Positions 16,402 through 25,846 of a stretch of DNA of 64,000 nt are shown here, in pieces (within the stretch, counting starts at the first letter, position 1; each line of letters starts with the position of its first letter). Source of the stretch: an uncultured Prevotellaceae bacterium (lineage in GTDB: Bacteria; Bacteroidota; Bacteroidia; Bacteroidales; UBA932); NCBI GenBank assembly GCA_947166905.1, contig CAMVFZ010000006.1, positions 1 to 64,000 of the forward strand, written 5' to 3'. The translations under genes and the position numbers were made by a program. Under the pieces are notes generated by a model. The model worked only from the letters and a program-made list of their open reading frames with translations. It searched no databases and was not told where the DNA came from.

Positions 16402-17598
16402 CTATTTCTCCAGCATTTCAAAGGTGATTTCCACATCGCCGAAGCGGCCGCGGTCGCCGGAATACTTCTCAAGATAATCGGAAGACAGGGTGCCCCTCCA
16501 GACGATATCGTCATTGGAGCGCAGCGGAATGGTAAGCTTCAAACCATAGGTCTTGGACTTTATCTTTACCTCTGCATCTATACTCCAATCCGTCCACGAG
16601 CCGCCATCGTCCTCAATAATCAGGAAGGCGCAACGCTTGAGCCCATAATCCTCTCCGTCTATACGGAACTCCTTCCAGTTGTCCACAAGCATCGCATTTA
16701 TATTCTGCGTCACTCCCACGTCCTTACGCTTGACACAAATCATAAAGTCCGTAATGCTGGGGTCATAGTTCCGCATATCGTCTTCTGTCAGGGCCTGGAA
16801 ATCCTCTACGGCGCCACACTTGATAAAGAATTCAGAACCGCCACAAAGCCAGGAATCGTAATTCCGCATCATGGTAAAATCCTTGATTACCAGAGTGCGC
16901 AATTTAGTTGTATCCCCCACCGCCCTCTTTCCAGGATTATTCTTTTTGCCGATGATGACCGTGCCACCACCGGAATCCGCCTGCCGGCGAAGAAGCTCGA
17001 TGGAAGTGTAGGAGGCATCGGTATTGGAATTGACAACCCAGACTGGGTTCTTGGACGCATAGTCCTCTGTAACTACAATCTCATCAACCGTAAGGCTGCC
17101 GTCTTCGGCCCGCGAAAGCTTATAGGCAACATTGGATTTTGAGCCGTCTCCAGGGTCGAAGGTTATGGCCGGATAAGAGGTCCCATCCCAGGAATCAAAC
17201 CAGGGCCAATACAGTTGCAGGCCGGATTCTTTAAGGTCAGAGACAGAAAAGCCCCCGGCCGCCTTTGTCGTAGACAAATATTTGGTAATCATGTCTTTTA
17301 GTGGAGTAACATAACTCCGTGGTGCCGCTTTGGAGGCCCTGTCACCCACTCCCGCGCCAGGGACGGCAAATAAGTCTTCCATGGTATACTCTTCGTCATA
17401 ACCGTTACCGGAAGAGGCACGTACGGCATCGTGCACCTCCCTCAACTGCTCATCTCCCAAAGGCAGGCAGGATAGCATCTGCGCAACCTCCTGCGTCGAT
17501 ATCAGCCCCCTGTTTGATTCCGGATTATTGCCCGTATGGTCTATCTGCTCGCATGCAAGCAGTAAGGCTAAAACTGATAAGAAATAATAGCGTTTCAT
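16402..17598 (-). CDS. Hypothetical lipoprotein, 398 aa
   Basis: Starts MKRYYFLSVLALLLACEQID, a lipoprotein signal with lipobox LLAC. The rest is soluble, with a mixed composition and no motif that I recognise. It is convergent with the DUF3109 gene (3 bp apart). A Bacteroidales-specific surface lipoprotein is likely; no function is claimed. Confidence 0.7.
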   Translation of the reverse strand: MKRYYFLSVLALLLACEQIDHTGNNPESNRGLISTQEVAQMLSCLPLGDEQLREVHDAVRASSGNGYDEEYTMEDLFAVPGAGVGDRASKAAPRSYVTPLKDMITKYLSTTKAAGGFSVSDLKESGLQLYWPWFDSWDGTSYPAITFDPGDGSKSNVAYKLSRAEDGSLTVDEIVVTEDYASKNPVWVVNSNTDASYTSIELLRRQADSGGGTVIIGKKNNPGKRAVGDTTKLRTLVIKDFTMMRNYDSWLCGGSEFFIKCGAVEDFQALTEDDMRNYDPSITDFMICVKRKDVGVTQNINAMLVDNWKEFRIDGEDYGLKRCAFLIIEDDGGSWTDWSIDAEVKIKSKTYGLKLTIPLRSNDDIVWRGTLSSDYLEKYSGDRGRFGDVEITFEMLEK

Positions 17599-17632
17599 AA
17601 AGCAAATAGTTTTTGCAAAGTGACAAACAAAA

Positions 17633-17660
17633 AAGCGTTTACAAAAAAATGTAAACGCTT
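17633..17660 (-). terminator. Rho-independent terminator of the prmC transcript
   Basis: AAGCGTTT/AAACGCTT arms extended by ACA/TGT around an A-rich loop, with a T-run on the minus strand. It lies between prmC and the lipoprotein gene. Confidence 0.8.
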
Positions 17661-17695
17661 AATTGATAAAATCGGCCTCTCAGGCCTGTATAACG

Positions 17696-18592
17696 CTATT
17701 TTTTATAGAAGACAAAACGCTTTTTTTCGTAAAAATCTGCCACAACCTCGGTCTCAGTGAAGCCAGAGCTGGCAAAAACGTGTTTTGTCTCCGGTCCAAG
17801 GCAGTCATTGATCTCTGTAAGACCATAGCCCTGAGGCGCCAGCAAAAGTGTACTCCAGTGCGCTACAGCCCTATAATAAATCAGAGGATCATCGTCAGAA
17901 ACGAACAGTGCGGATGCCGGTTCAAACTCCCTTACATTGCGATGCAGTATCGGGCGTTCCTTCTCCATGATGTAGGGAGGGTTGCTAAGGATAAGGTCGA
18001 ACTCCCCTTCCAACTCCGGCTCCTTAAGGATATCACCCTCTATGAACTTGGGGGCTATGGCTCCCGTGCTCTTGATAAGAGAAGTGAAGTCCTGGCTCTG
18101 TGCTACGGCCAGCGCGGGCTTAGAGATATCAAGTCCCGTAACCTCAACTCCCGGGAGGGACAAAGCCACAGACCAGGCGATACAACCGGAACCGGTACAA
18201 AGATCAAGTATACGTACGGGCTTTGCGCTCTTGCCGTAAGGAATTCGCATCCTCTGTATTCTTGAGGCTACTTTTACTGCCTCGCGGACAAGAAGCTCGG
18301 TTTCCGGCCTGGGAATAAGCACATCGTGGTTAACCTTGAACTCGTAACCGCAGAACTCCGTCTTGCCAATCACGTACTGAATGGGTTCGCCGCCCTTCAA
18401 ACGCTCCATTCCGGCTTCAAGCTCCGGAATCCTGGCATCCGGGATAACATATTCAGGCTCAACGATATGGGTATAGCTCTTTGTTCCGATAAGCTCTGAA
18501 CAAAGCATCAGTACTATATTGTGAGCCTCTTTGGTGGGATACAGGGATTCGAGGCTTGCCGTACTGTTTTTTATAAACTCAGTAAGCAGCAT
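17696..18592 (-). CDS. prmC: Peptide chain release factor N5-glutamine methyltransferase
   Basis: 298 aa. It methylates the GGQ glutamine of release factors using S-adenosylmethionine. The class I SAM motif ILDLCTGSGCIAWSVALSL and the catalytic NPPY (LILSNPPYIMEKE) are present, preceded by a helical N-terminal substrate-binding domain. The length is normal. It lies 3 bp downstream of ddl and is probably co-transcribed with it. Confidence 0.93.
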   Translation of the reverse strand: MLLTEFIKNSTASLESLYPTKEAHNIVLMLCSELIGTKSYTHIVEPEYVIPDARIPELEAGMERLKGGEPIQYVIGKTEFCGYEFKVNHDVLIPRPETELLVREAVKVASRIQRMRIPYGKSAKPVRILDLCTGSGCIAWSVALSLPGVEVTGLDISKPALAVAQSQDFTSLIKSTGAIAPKFIEGDILKEPELEGEFDLILSNPPYIMEKERPILHRNVREFEPASALFVSDDDPLIYYRAVAHWSTLLLAPQGYGLTEINDCLGPETKHVFASSGFTETEVVADFYEKKRFVFYKK

Positions 18593-18595
18593 AAC

Positions 18596-19612
18596 CTATA
18601 CGCTCTCTATTATACCTGTAAGGAAGTCTGTCATGTCAAGGCCGGCAGCACGTACCATCTTGGGAACGAGCGACGCATTTGTCATTCCAGGGATTGTGTT
18701 GACCTCCAGGAAGTAGAGACCGTCCTCTGCCAGTATGTAGTCTGCGCGTACAACGCCGGAGCAACCCATGTGGGAGTAAATCTTGCAGGTTACATCCTTG
18801 ATGTTTTCTGCCAAAGCGTCGTCTATCTTGGCCGGGCAAACCTCCTCGCTGTTACCGTTGTACTTGGCATCGTAGTCAAAGTACTCGTTATCGGAGATAA
18901 TCTCTATTACCGGAAGCGGATGGATACCCTTTTCATCCTTGTAAGCTGCGCAGGTGAATTCGCGGCCGTCGATTGCCTTCTCTACAATAACTGCATCACC
19001 TTCCATAAAGGCGCACTTGAGGGCCTGCGGCATCTTGGATGCAGAATGTACCTTGGTAATACCAAAGCTGGAGCCGCCGCTGGTAGGCTTTACGAATACA
19101 GGCCAGCCAAGCTTCTTGCCGGCAGCTTCCGTGAAGGCGTCGATATCGGTGACACCCTTGCGGATAAGCATATCCGGAGCAAGCTTAACAAAGTCCACAT
19201 CACGCAGATAGCTCTTGCAGGAATACTTGTCAAAGGTAACGGCAGCCACAAATGAACGGCAGCTGCTGAACTTAACGCCAAGCATCTCAAGATAACCCTG
19301 GAGCAAACCATTCTCGCCCGGAGTACCGTGCTGCATAATGTAGGCAAAGTCAAACTTGATGCGCTCTCCGTAGATATTTACAGAGAAGTCGTTCTTGTTG
19401 ATTTCCGGACGTGCCTCTTCCGGGAACTTTACGCGCATAGCGCCCTTTTTGCGGAAAGACACAAGCTGCCATTTTCCGAAGCGGGCAAAAATCTCGTAGA
19501 TGCTGTACTTGGAGTCATCGATTCTGGAGGCGGTGTACTCACCGCTTCTGCAGGAAACCTCCCATTCGGAAGAATCACTTCCGTAAATAACAGCTATGTT
19601 CTGGTATTTCAT
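18596..19612 (-). CDS. ddl: D-alanine--D-alanine ligase
   Basis: About 338 aa, ATP-grasp. It joins two D-Ala for peptidoglycan precursor synthesis. Motifs: FVKPTSGGSSFGITKV (ATP-binding), VVRADYILAEDGLYFLEVNT and EVNTIPGMTNASLVPKM (Mg/ATP site). ATG at 19612 (protein MKYQNIAVIYG) is preferred to the TTG two codons upstream. It lies 12 bp after the PBP1A gene, so wall-precursor and wall-polymerising genes are linked. Confidence 0.93.
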   Translation of the reverse strand: MKYQNIAVIYGSDSSEWEVSCRSGEYTASRIDDSKYSIYEIFARFGKWQLVSFRKKGAMRVKFPEEARPEINKNDFSVNIYGERIKFDFAYIMQHGTPGENGLLQGYLEMLGVKFSSCRSFVAAVTFDKYSCKSYLRDVDFVKLAPDMLIRKGVTDIDAFTEAAGKKLGWPVFVKPTSGGSSFGITKVHSASKMPQALKCAFMEGDAVIVEKAIDGREFTCAAYKDEKGIHPLPVIEIISDNEYFDYDAKYNGNSEEVCPAKIDDALAENIKDVTCKIYSHMGCSGVVRADYILAEDGLYFLEVNTIPGMTNASLVPKMVRAAGLDMTDFLTGIIESV

Positions 19613-19624
19613 AAACAAAAGAAT

Positions 19625-21964
19625 TTAATCAAAGTAGTATTCCGCACCCTGGGTAGCGTTGGTTGCAACGTCGTCATCTCCTCCGTCGCAACCAAGGTCC
19701 AGATGCATGCCGGTAGGCTTCACGAAGACATCGGCCTCTGATATGCCAAGGGTTCCGTCCTTCAGGCATTTCTGCATGAAGATACCCCAAATAGGCAGGG
19801 CCATGTTGGAACCGCCACCAAGGGCAAGGCTCTGGAAGTGGATCTGACGGTCTTCGCCTCCCACCCATACACCGGCGGTGATGGACGGGGTATAGCCGAT
19901 GAACCAACCATCGGAGTTGTCGTTGGTTGTACCGGTCTTGCCGGCAATCTGACCCTTGAGCTGATACTTGGAGCGCAGGCGGGCTGCAGTACCACGGTTT
20001 ACGACGCCTTCCATCAGGTTAATCATAAGGTATGCGGTCTCGCTGCTGATGGCCTCCTTGCTGTGATGTGTGAACTCGGAAATCAGGTTGCCCTGATTAT
20101 CCTCTATCCTGGTAACATACAGCGGCGATGTGTAAACGCCCTGGGAAGGGAAGGTATTGTATGCGGCAACCATTTCCGATATCGACAGGTCCGGTGAACC
20201 GACGCAAATTGCAGGCACGGGATCGATGTGGCTGCTGATACCCATCTGACGCATCATGTCCACCATCGCCTCAGGGCCAAACTGCTTCATCAGGTATGCC
20301 GATATGTTATTGGAGGAATGGGTAAGGCCCCATTTAAGGGTAACCGTACGGCCGATCCACTCGTCTTTATCAGTGCTTCGGGGAGTCCAGGTGTCGTCTC
20401 CCACGATAAAGGTCTGGGGTATGCAGACGGTTTTGTCGCAAGGGGTCATACCGCCCTGCATGGCAAGGGTGTAAAGGAAGGGTTTAATGGTTGAACCCAC
20501 CTGACGCTCTCCCTGGCGGATATTGTCGTATTTGAAATAACGGTAATTGGGACCGCCGACATAGGCCTTCACATGGCCGGTACCAGGCTCAATCGCCATG
20601 AATGCGGCACGGAGGAAGGACTTGTAGTACTTGATGGAATCGTCCGGAGTCATGGTGGTATCTATGTATCCGGGACTCTTCCATGTGAAGACGCGCATCT
20701 TCACGGGAGTCTTGAAGCTGGAAAGAATCTCTTTCTCGCTTGCGCCGGCCTTCTTCATGGAACGGAAGCGGTCGCTGTTCTGGCGGGCACGCTTCATTAT
20801 GTTCTCAATTGTTTCCTTGGGCACGTCATTGGAGAAGGGGCGGTTGGTCTTCCATCTGAGGTCGTTGTAGAAACTCTTCTGGAGGTCTTTGCCAAGATGC
20901 TCAGCTACGGCTTCTTCTGCGTACTTCTGCATCTTATAATTAATAGTAGTATATATACGCAGTCCGTCCTTGCCAAGGTTGTACTTGCTGCCGTCCGGTT
21001 TGAAGTTCTTGTTAAGCCAGCCATACAGGGCGTCATCGGCCCAACGCAAAGAGTCGCGGGAATAATTCTCGCGGTAGGTGTACTTGGACGGGTTAGGCTC
21101 AGTGGCGCTCATATAGGCGCGGAGCATATCCTTGAAGTAGGGAGCCATACCGGAGTTGTGATCCTGGGGCTGGTATGACAGTACTATCGGGAGTTGCTTG
21201 ATAGAGTCGCGCTCTGCCTTGGTGATGGAGCCAAAGTCGTACATCCTGTCCAGTACGGTATTCCTACGCTGAAGCGATTTCTCCGGATTCAATACAGGAT
21301 TGTAGCGGGTGGGCTTGTTTATCATACCGATAAGCGTTGCACACTCTTGTATATTAAGGTCTATCGGATCTTTGCCGAAGAAGGTCCTGGCTGCCACCTT
21401 GATACCATCGGAATTGCTGCCGAAGGGTACTGTATTAAGGTACATGGTGACAATCTCTTCCTTGGTATAGTCCCTTTCCAGGCGGACGGCGGTTACCCAT
21501 TCTGAGAACTTGGCCCACAAGGTACCTAAAATACCGCTGGATTTTTCCCTGGTCTTATAAAGGTTCTTGGCCACCTGCTGGGTGATGGTACTGCCACCTC
21601 CCTGGCTCTTGTCGCCGCCAAGCAAGGTTTTGAACGCTACTCGGCCAAGGCTGGTGAAGTCTATTCCGGAATGCTTGTAGAAGCGGGAGTCCTCTGTTGC
21701 GATTGCGGCCTGCACGGCATAGGGAGAAATCTCGTTGTACCTGACCAGCATTCTGTTCTCCGTAGACTGGAAAGTGGTGAGTACTTTTCCATCCTCTGAC
21801 AAAACCTGTGTGACGAGTACTCTCTTAGGGTTCTCTATCTCTTCTCCGGACGGGATATCGGCGAAGATGACTATGGCCAGAAGCAGGGTAGCGATTATCA
21901 CAAACGGAGCTGCAAAAGCGATCCAGCATCCGATGATTATATTCTGTTTTGTGTTTTCGTTCAT
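19625..21964 (-). CDS. Penicillin-binding protein 1A, bifunctional transglycosylase/transpeptidase
   Basis: About 779 aa. An N-terminal membrane helix (about residues 8-33) is followed by a GT51 domain (EDSRFYKHSGID, QGGGSTITQQVAKNLY) and a transpeptidase domain with GSTIKPFLYTL (SxxK), SSNNISAY (SxN) and GKTGTTNDNSDGW (KTG). It polymerises and crosslinks peptidoglycan in the periplasm. The ATG at 21964 is chosen over an upstream TTG. It heads the PBP1A-ddl-prmC transcript. Confidence 0.93.
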   Translation of the reverse strand: MNENTKQNIIIGCWIAFAAPFVIIATLLLAIVIFADIPSGEEIENPKRVLVTQVLSEDGKVLTTFQSTENRMLVRYNEISPYAVQAAIATEDSRFYKHSGIDFTSLGRVAFKTLLGGDKSQGGGSTITQQVAKNLYKTREKSSGILGTLWAKFSEWVTAVRLERDYTKEEIVTMYLNTVPFGSNSDGIKVAARTFFGKDPIDLNIQECATLIGMINKPTRYNPVLNPEKSLQRRNTVLDRMYDFGSITKAERDSIKQLPIVLSYQPQDHNSGMAPYFKDMLRAYMSATEPNPSKYTYRENYSRDSLRWADDALYGWLNKNFKPDGSKYNLGKDGLRIYTTINYKMQKYAEEAVAEHLGKDLQKSFYNDLRWKTNRPFSNDVPKETIENIMKRARQNSDRFRSMKKAGASEKEILSSFKTPVKMRVFTWKSPGYIDTTMTPDDSIKYYKSFLRAAFMAIEPGTGHVKAYVGGPNYRYFKYDNIRQGERQVGSTIKPFLYTLAMQGGMTPCDKTVCIPQTFIVGDDTWTPRSTDKDEWIGRTVTLKWGLTHSSNNISAYLMKQFGPEAMVDMMRQMGISSHIDPVPAICVGSPDLSISEMVAAYNTFPSQGVYTSPLYVTRIEDNQGNLISEFTHHSKEAISSETAYLMINLMEGVVNRGTAARLRSKYQLKGQIAGKTGTTNDNSDGWFIGYTPSITAGVWVGGEDRQIHFQSLALGGGSNMALPIWGIFMQKCLKDGTLGISEADVFVKPTGMHLDLGCDGGDDDVATNATQGAEYYFD

Positions 21965-22036
21965 AACCAAACAGGCCTTTTGGCAAAATTTTTTTTAACT
22001 ATTGTTAAACCCGTAAAAGCCACCGGATTCAAACTA

Positions 22037-22044
22037 CAAAAATA
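22037..22044 (-). promoter_or_regulatory. Promoter of PBP1A-ddl-prmC
   Basis: TATTTTTG on the minus strand fits the Bacteroidetes -7 consensus, 73 bp upstream of the PBP1A ATG. Confidence 0.6.
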
Positions 22045-22129
22045 GCAACAAAATTTGGAAAAAATCAAAACACCCCCTTACTTTGCAGCGTTTTATTGAA
22101 AAGTGTAGAGAGCAAAAAACAAACCAATT

Positions 22130-24415
22130 ATGAAGAACTTGCTGATAGTCGAGTCTCCCGGAAAGGTCAAAACAATACAGAAATATCTTGGGAATGACTT
22201 CACTGTAAAAGCCAGCATCGGACATATAAGAGATCTGGGACAGAAGGGAATGGGCATCGATATCCAACATGGATTCAAACCGGAGTATGAGGTGCCCGCA
22301 GACAAGAAGAAGGTAGTAGCGGAATTGAAGAAACTGTCTTCCGAGGCCGATGTAGTTTGGCTCGCATCCGATGAAGACCGCGAGGGAGAGGCTATCTCAT
22401 GGCATCTCTTCGACACCCTTGGACTTACCAATGAAAAGTCCAAGAGAATCGTATTCCACGAAATCACCAAGGACGCCATACTTAACGCAATCAAGGAGCC
22501 GCGTGCAATTGATATGAATCTTGTAAATGCGCAGCAGGCCCGCCGCGTACTTGACAGGCTCGTAGGCTTTGAACTTTCTCCTATTCTGTGGCGCAAGATT
22601 CAGCCGAAGCTAAGCGCCGGCCGCGTACAGAGCGTAGCGCTCAGGCTGGTGGTTGACAGGGAAAGGGAAATCCTTTCATTTAAGAAAGAAGCCTTCTACC
22701 GCATTGAGGCCATCTTCCATCCGGAAGGCACAGAGACCGGAGTAAAGGTTAAGGCGGTTCTTGACAACAGGTTCGACAATATTGAGCAGGCAGAGGCTTT
22801 CCTTAAGGACAGCATCGGCGCAGCATTCTCTATAAAGGAGATATCCCAGAAAGACGGTGTAAAAGTACCGGCAGCGCCCTTTACAACTTCTACCCTTCAG
22901 CAGGAGGCTTCCCGCAAGCTTCATTTCTCTGTAAGTACAACCATGCGTCTGGCCCAGGGCCTGTACGAGAGAGGTCTTATAACCTATATGCGTACTGACT
23001 CCACTAACCTGTCTTCCCTTGCAAGGGGTACAGCCAAGGCCTTCATTTGCGACAACTTCGGAGAGGAGTATTCCCGCCCCAGGCAGTATACGACCCATTC
23101 AAAGGGTGCGCAGGAGGCTCATGAGGCCATCCGCCCTACCTATATACAAAATACATCCATAGAGGGTACCGTACAGGAAAAGAAGCTGTACGACCTTATC
23201 TGGAAGCGCACCGTCGCCTCCCAGATGGCAGATGCAAAGGTACTGCGTACCGACATAGCCATCCAGTCCAATAAGCGCCAGGAACTCTTCCGCACCCAGG
23301 CCACCCAGATACTCTTCGACGGCTTCCTTAAACTTTATCTTGAGGGTACCGACGATGCAGCAGAAGAGACCGACGAGGTCATCCTTCCGGATCTTGCAAT
23401 CGGCCAGGGAATGCAGTGCAAGGAGATGAGGGGCGAGTGCAAGTTCACCCAGCCGCCATTCAGGTATTCAGAGGCCTCACTGGTCAAGAAGCTGGAAGAA
23501 CTTGGCATCGGCCGTCCTTCTACATATTCCCCTACCATTACTACCCTTACCACCGGCCGCGGCTATGTGGTTAAAGGTGACAAGGCTGGAGAAAAAGAGC
23601 GCGTAGTAAACCTTAAGCTTTCCGGCGGCACCATTACCCGCAGCGAGAAATACGAGATTGTTGGCGCAGAGAAGGGCAAGCTCCTCCCCCAGGAGATTGG
23701 AATCATGGTTACAGACTACCTGATGAAGAACTTCGACGACATAATGAACTATGACTTCACCGCCAACGTAGAGAAGGATTTTGACCTTATCGCCGATGGT
23801 GAAATTGCCTGGAACTCAGTTATTTCCCAGTTCTACGCCCCCTTCCATGGCAAGGTAGAGCAGGTACTTGCAGACCATACCTTCAACCGTCCGGAGAGGG
23901 AGCTTGGAATAGACCCGGCAACCGGCCAGAAGGTTATCGCAAAATTTGGCCAGTGGGGTCCTTTCATCCAGATTGGAGAAGGCGAAAACCGCAGGTTCGC
24001 ACATCTGGCACCCGGCCAGCTTATAGAGAGCATCAGCCTGGAAGAGGCCCTAAAACTCTTTGATCTGCCCAGGACTGTAGGTCAGCTTGACGGAGAAGAC
24101 ATCGTTGCGATGAAAGGTAGGTTCGGCCCTTATATCAAGCATGCCGGCAAGAATTACTCCCTGCCCAAGGGCTGCAACCCTCTTCTTGTAAGCCAGGAAG
24201 AATGCGAAGCCATCATCCGCAGTGCGGCCGATCCCGGAAAGGACCAGATAGCCGTATTCGAGGCAGCCGACATTTATGTAATGAACGGACGCTACGGTCC
24301 CTACATAAAGAAGGGCGGAAAGAACTACAAGATTCCGCGCGGGGTCAATGCAGCTTCACTGACGGAAGAAAAGTGTCTGGAGATTATTCAGGCGGCGGAC
24401 AAAGCCAAGAAATAA
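22130..24415 (+). CDS. topA: DNA topoisomerase I
   Basis: 761 aa, type IA enzyme relaxing negative supercoils. N-terminal TOPRIM domain (LLIVESPGKVKTIQKYLG, ASDEDREGEAISWHLF), catalytic Tyr in GLITYMRTDSTNLS, and two C-terminal GRFGPYIKH / GRYGPYIKKG repeats. No Cys4 zinc ribbons are present at the C-terminus, unlike E. coli TopA. It is divergent from the PBP1A operon. Confidence 0.95.
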   Translation: MKNLLIVESPGKVKTIQKYLGNDFTVKASIGHIRDLGQKGMGIDIQHGFKPEYEVPADKKKVVAELKKLSSEADVVWLASDEDREGEAISWHLFDTLGLTNEKSKRIVFHEITKDAILNAIKEPRAIDMNLVNAQQARRVLDRLVGFELSPILWRKIQPKLSAGRVQSVALRLVVDREREILSFKKEAFYRIEAIFHPEGTETGVKVKAVLDNRFDNIEQAEAFLKDSIGAAFSIKEISQKDGVKVPAAPFTTSTLQQEASRKLHFSVSTTMRLAQGLYERGLITYMRTDSTNLSSLARGTAKAFICDNFGEEYSRPRQYTTHSKGAQEAHEAIRPTYIQNTSIEGTVQEKKLYDLIWKRTVASQMADAKVLRTDIAIQSNKRQELFRTQATQILFDGFLKLYLEGTDDAAEETDEVILPDLAIGQGMQCKEMRGECKFTQPPFRYSEASLVKKLEELGIGRPSTYSPTITTLTTGRGYVVKGDKAGEKERVVNLKLSGGTITRSEKYEIVGAEKGKLLPQEIGIMVTDYLMKNFDDIMNYDFTANVEKDFDLIADGEIAWNSVISQFYAPFHGKVEQVLADHTFNRPERELGIDPATGQKVIAKFGQWGPFIQIGEGENRRFAHLAPGQLIESISLEEALKLFDLPRTVGQLDGEDIVAMKGRFGPYIKHAGKNYSLPKGCNPLLVSQEECEAIIRSAADPGKDQIAVFEAADIYVMNGRYGPYIKKGGKNYKIPRGVNAASLTEEKCLEIIQAADKAKK

Positions 24416-24515
24416 AACGTAAGCAGTATTTGCTTTCAATATTTACTATATCTGAGCCGGAAACTAACATTTGTTAATTTTTGGCTCATTTCTTGTTATA
24501 TTTTTCAAAAAATTT

Positions 24516-24523
24516 TATATTTG
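24516..24523 (+). promoter_or_regulatory. Promoter of the Lrp-family gene
   Basis: TATATTTG with a TTG at 24493-24495, about 20 bp upstream, giving a good -33/-7 pair. Confidence 0.7.
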
Positions 24524-24555
24524 CGATACTGTTCAACTTATAAAGTGTAAGAAGT

Positions 24556-25068
24556 ATGAATAACTATCAGATTGACCAGACCGATCAGAAAATCCTTTCC
24601 CTGTTGGTTAAGAACGCAAGAATGCCCTTCCTGGAGATAGCCAGGATCTGCGACGTTTCCGGCGCCGCTATTCATCAGAGGGTAAAAAGACTGGAGGCAG
24701 CCGGAGTAATCACCGGTTCCAGACTACTTGTAAAACCCCAGGCCCTAGGTCTGAACATCTGCGCCTTCGTTAGCATCAGCCTCTCAGAGGCCAGCAAGTA
24801 TGCAGAGGTAGTAGAGAATCTGAAGCAGATTCAGGAAGTTGTAGAGTGCCACTTCGTTACCGGCGAGCACGCCCTTTTGGTAAAGCTATACTGCTTTGAC
24901 AACGACCACCTTATGGAGGTTCTTCTTAACACCATCCAGAAGATTCCTCACATCCAGGCAACCAAGACTATGATTGCTCTGGACGAGGCTATCGACCGTC
25001 AGGTTTGGGTTAAGGATTACAAGAGCACTAGCTATTCTGCTCAGGGTAAAAAAACCTCGCAAAAATAA
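24556..25068 (+). CDS. Lrp/AsnC family transcriptional regulator
   Basis: 170 aa: N-terminal HTH (IDQTDQKILSLLVKNARMPF, helix to about residue 60) and a C-terminal RAM ligand-binding domain. These regulators bind amino acids and form octamers. It is monocistronic, with its own promoter. Its 3' end overlaps the convergent ispD gene by 41 bp. Confidence 0.92.
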   Translation: MNNYQIDQTDQKILSLLVKNARMPFLEIARICDVSGAAIHQRVKRLEAAGVITGSRLLVKPQALGLNICAFVSISLSEASKYAEVVENLKQIQEVVECHFVTGEHALLVKLYCFDNDHLMEVLLNTIQKIPHIQATKTMIALDEAIDRQVWVKDYKSTSYSAQGKKTSQK

Positions 25069-25735
25069 GATCTTCCTTTGTAGTAATTTTGATATTATAC
25101 CTCTCGCCTTCGCAAAAGGTGAGGGGTATTTCCTTTGCCTGGGCAACAGAAGAATCGTCCGTAAAACTTGTATCGTAAGGAGCTAAATATGCGCTCTTTA
25201 TATCTTCCGACAAGAAAAATTGAGGAGTCTGTATTCCGTAAATTACACTTCTGTCCGCAGTAGCTCCGGGCACCTGTTCCAAAAGGCCCGCGGCGTTCTT
25301 GCGAAGGACCTTCAGGGTATCCGTCACGGGCATGCAGGGAATAAGGGCGCGACATCCGGCATCCATCTGCTCGCGCATGGCGCGGAGCAGCTTTGGAGTC
25401 ACGAAGGGACGCACTCCATCATGGATGGCTACAAGGGCTCCGTCCGGCACCTTGGCAAGCGCCGCCTTTACGGAATGAAACCTGGTAAAACCACCTTTTA
25501 CAAGGGTTTGCGGGACCGTAAAGCCGTTTTTAAGGCAATACTCCTTCCAGTATCGTATATGCTCTTCCGGGAGCACGGTGACAACCTTAACATCCGGGAA
25601 AGTACGGGTAAAAGCGGTGATGGTCGCCTGAAGGATGTTCCCCTCTCCAAGCGGAAGGAACTGTTTGGGGACATCGGCCCCCATCCTTGTGCCGTGACCT
25701 CCGGCGGTAACAATCAGGTATAATTTTCTACTCAC
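25028..25735 (-). CDS. ispD: 2-C-methyl-D-erythritol 4-phosphate cytidylyltransferase
   Basis: About 235 aa. It transfers CMP to MEP in the non-mevalonate isoprenoid pathway. Motifs: VTAGGHGTRMGADVPKQFL (CTP binding), AIHDGVRPFV, and TDDSSVAQAK near the end. A GTG at 25735 (VSRKLYLIVTAGG) is the most natural start; the longer frame requires a TTG. The gene is convergent with the Lrp gene and overlaps its 3' end. Confidence 0.9.
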   Translation of the reverse strand: MSRKLYLIVTAGGHGTRMGADVPKQFLPLGEGNILQATITAFTRTFPDVKVVTVLPEEHIRYWKEYCLKNGFTVPQTLVKGGFTRFHSVKAALAKVPDGALVAIHDGVRPFVTPKLLRAMREQMDAGCRALIPCMPVTDTLKVLRKNAAGLLEQVPGATADRSVIYGIQTPQFFLSEDIKSAYLAPYDTSFTDDSSVAQAKEIPLTFCEGERYNIKITTKEDLIFARFFYPEQNS

Positions 25736-25846
25736 GGAATAACAAATTGTCAAATCTTCGCAAATTTAAAAAATAATCTTGTTTTTTGTCCGAAGTATTC
25801 TTTTGAATCCGACTCTTTTTTGTATTTTTACAAAAAAATTAGAAAT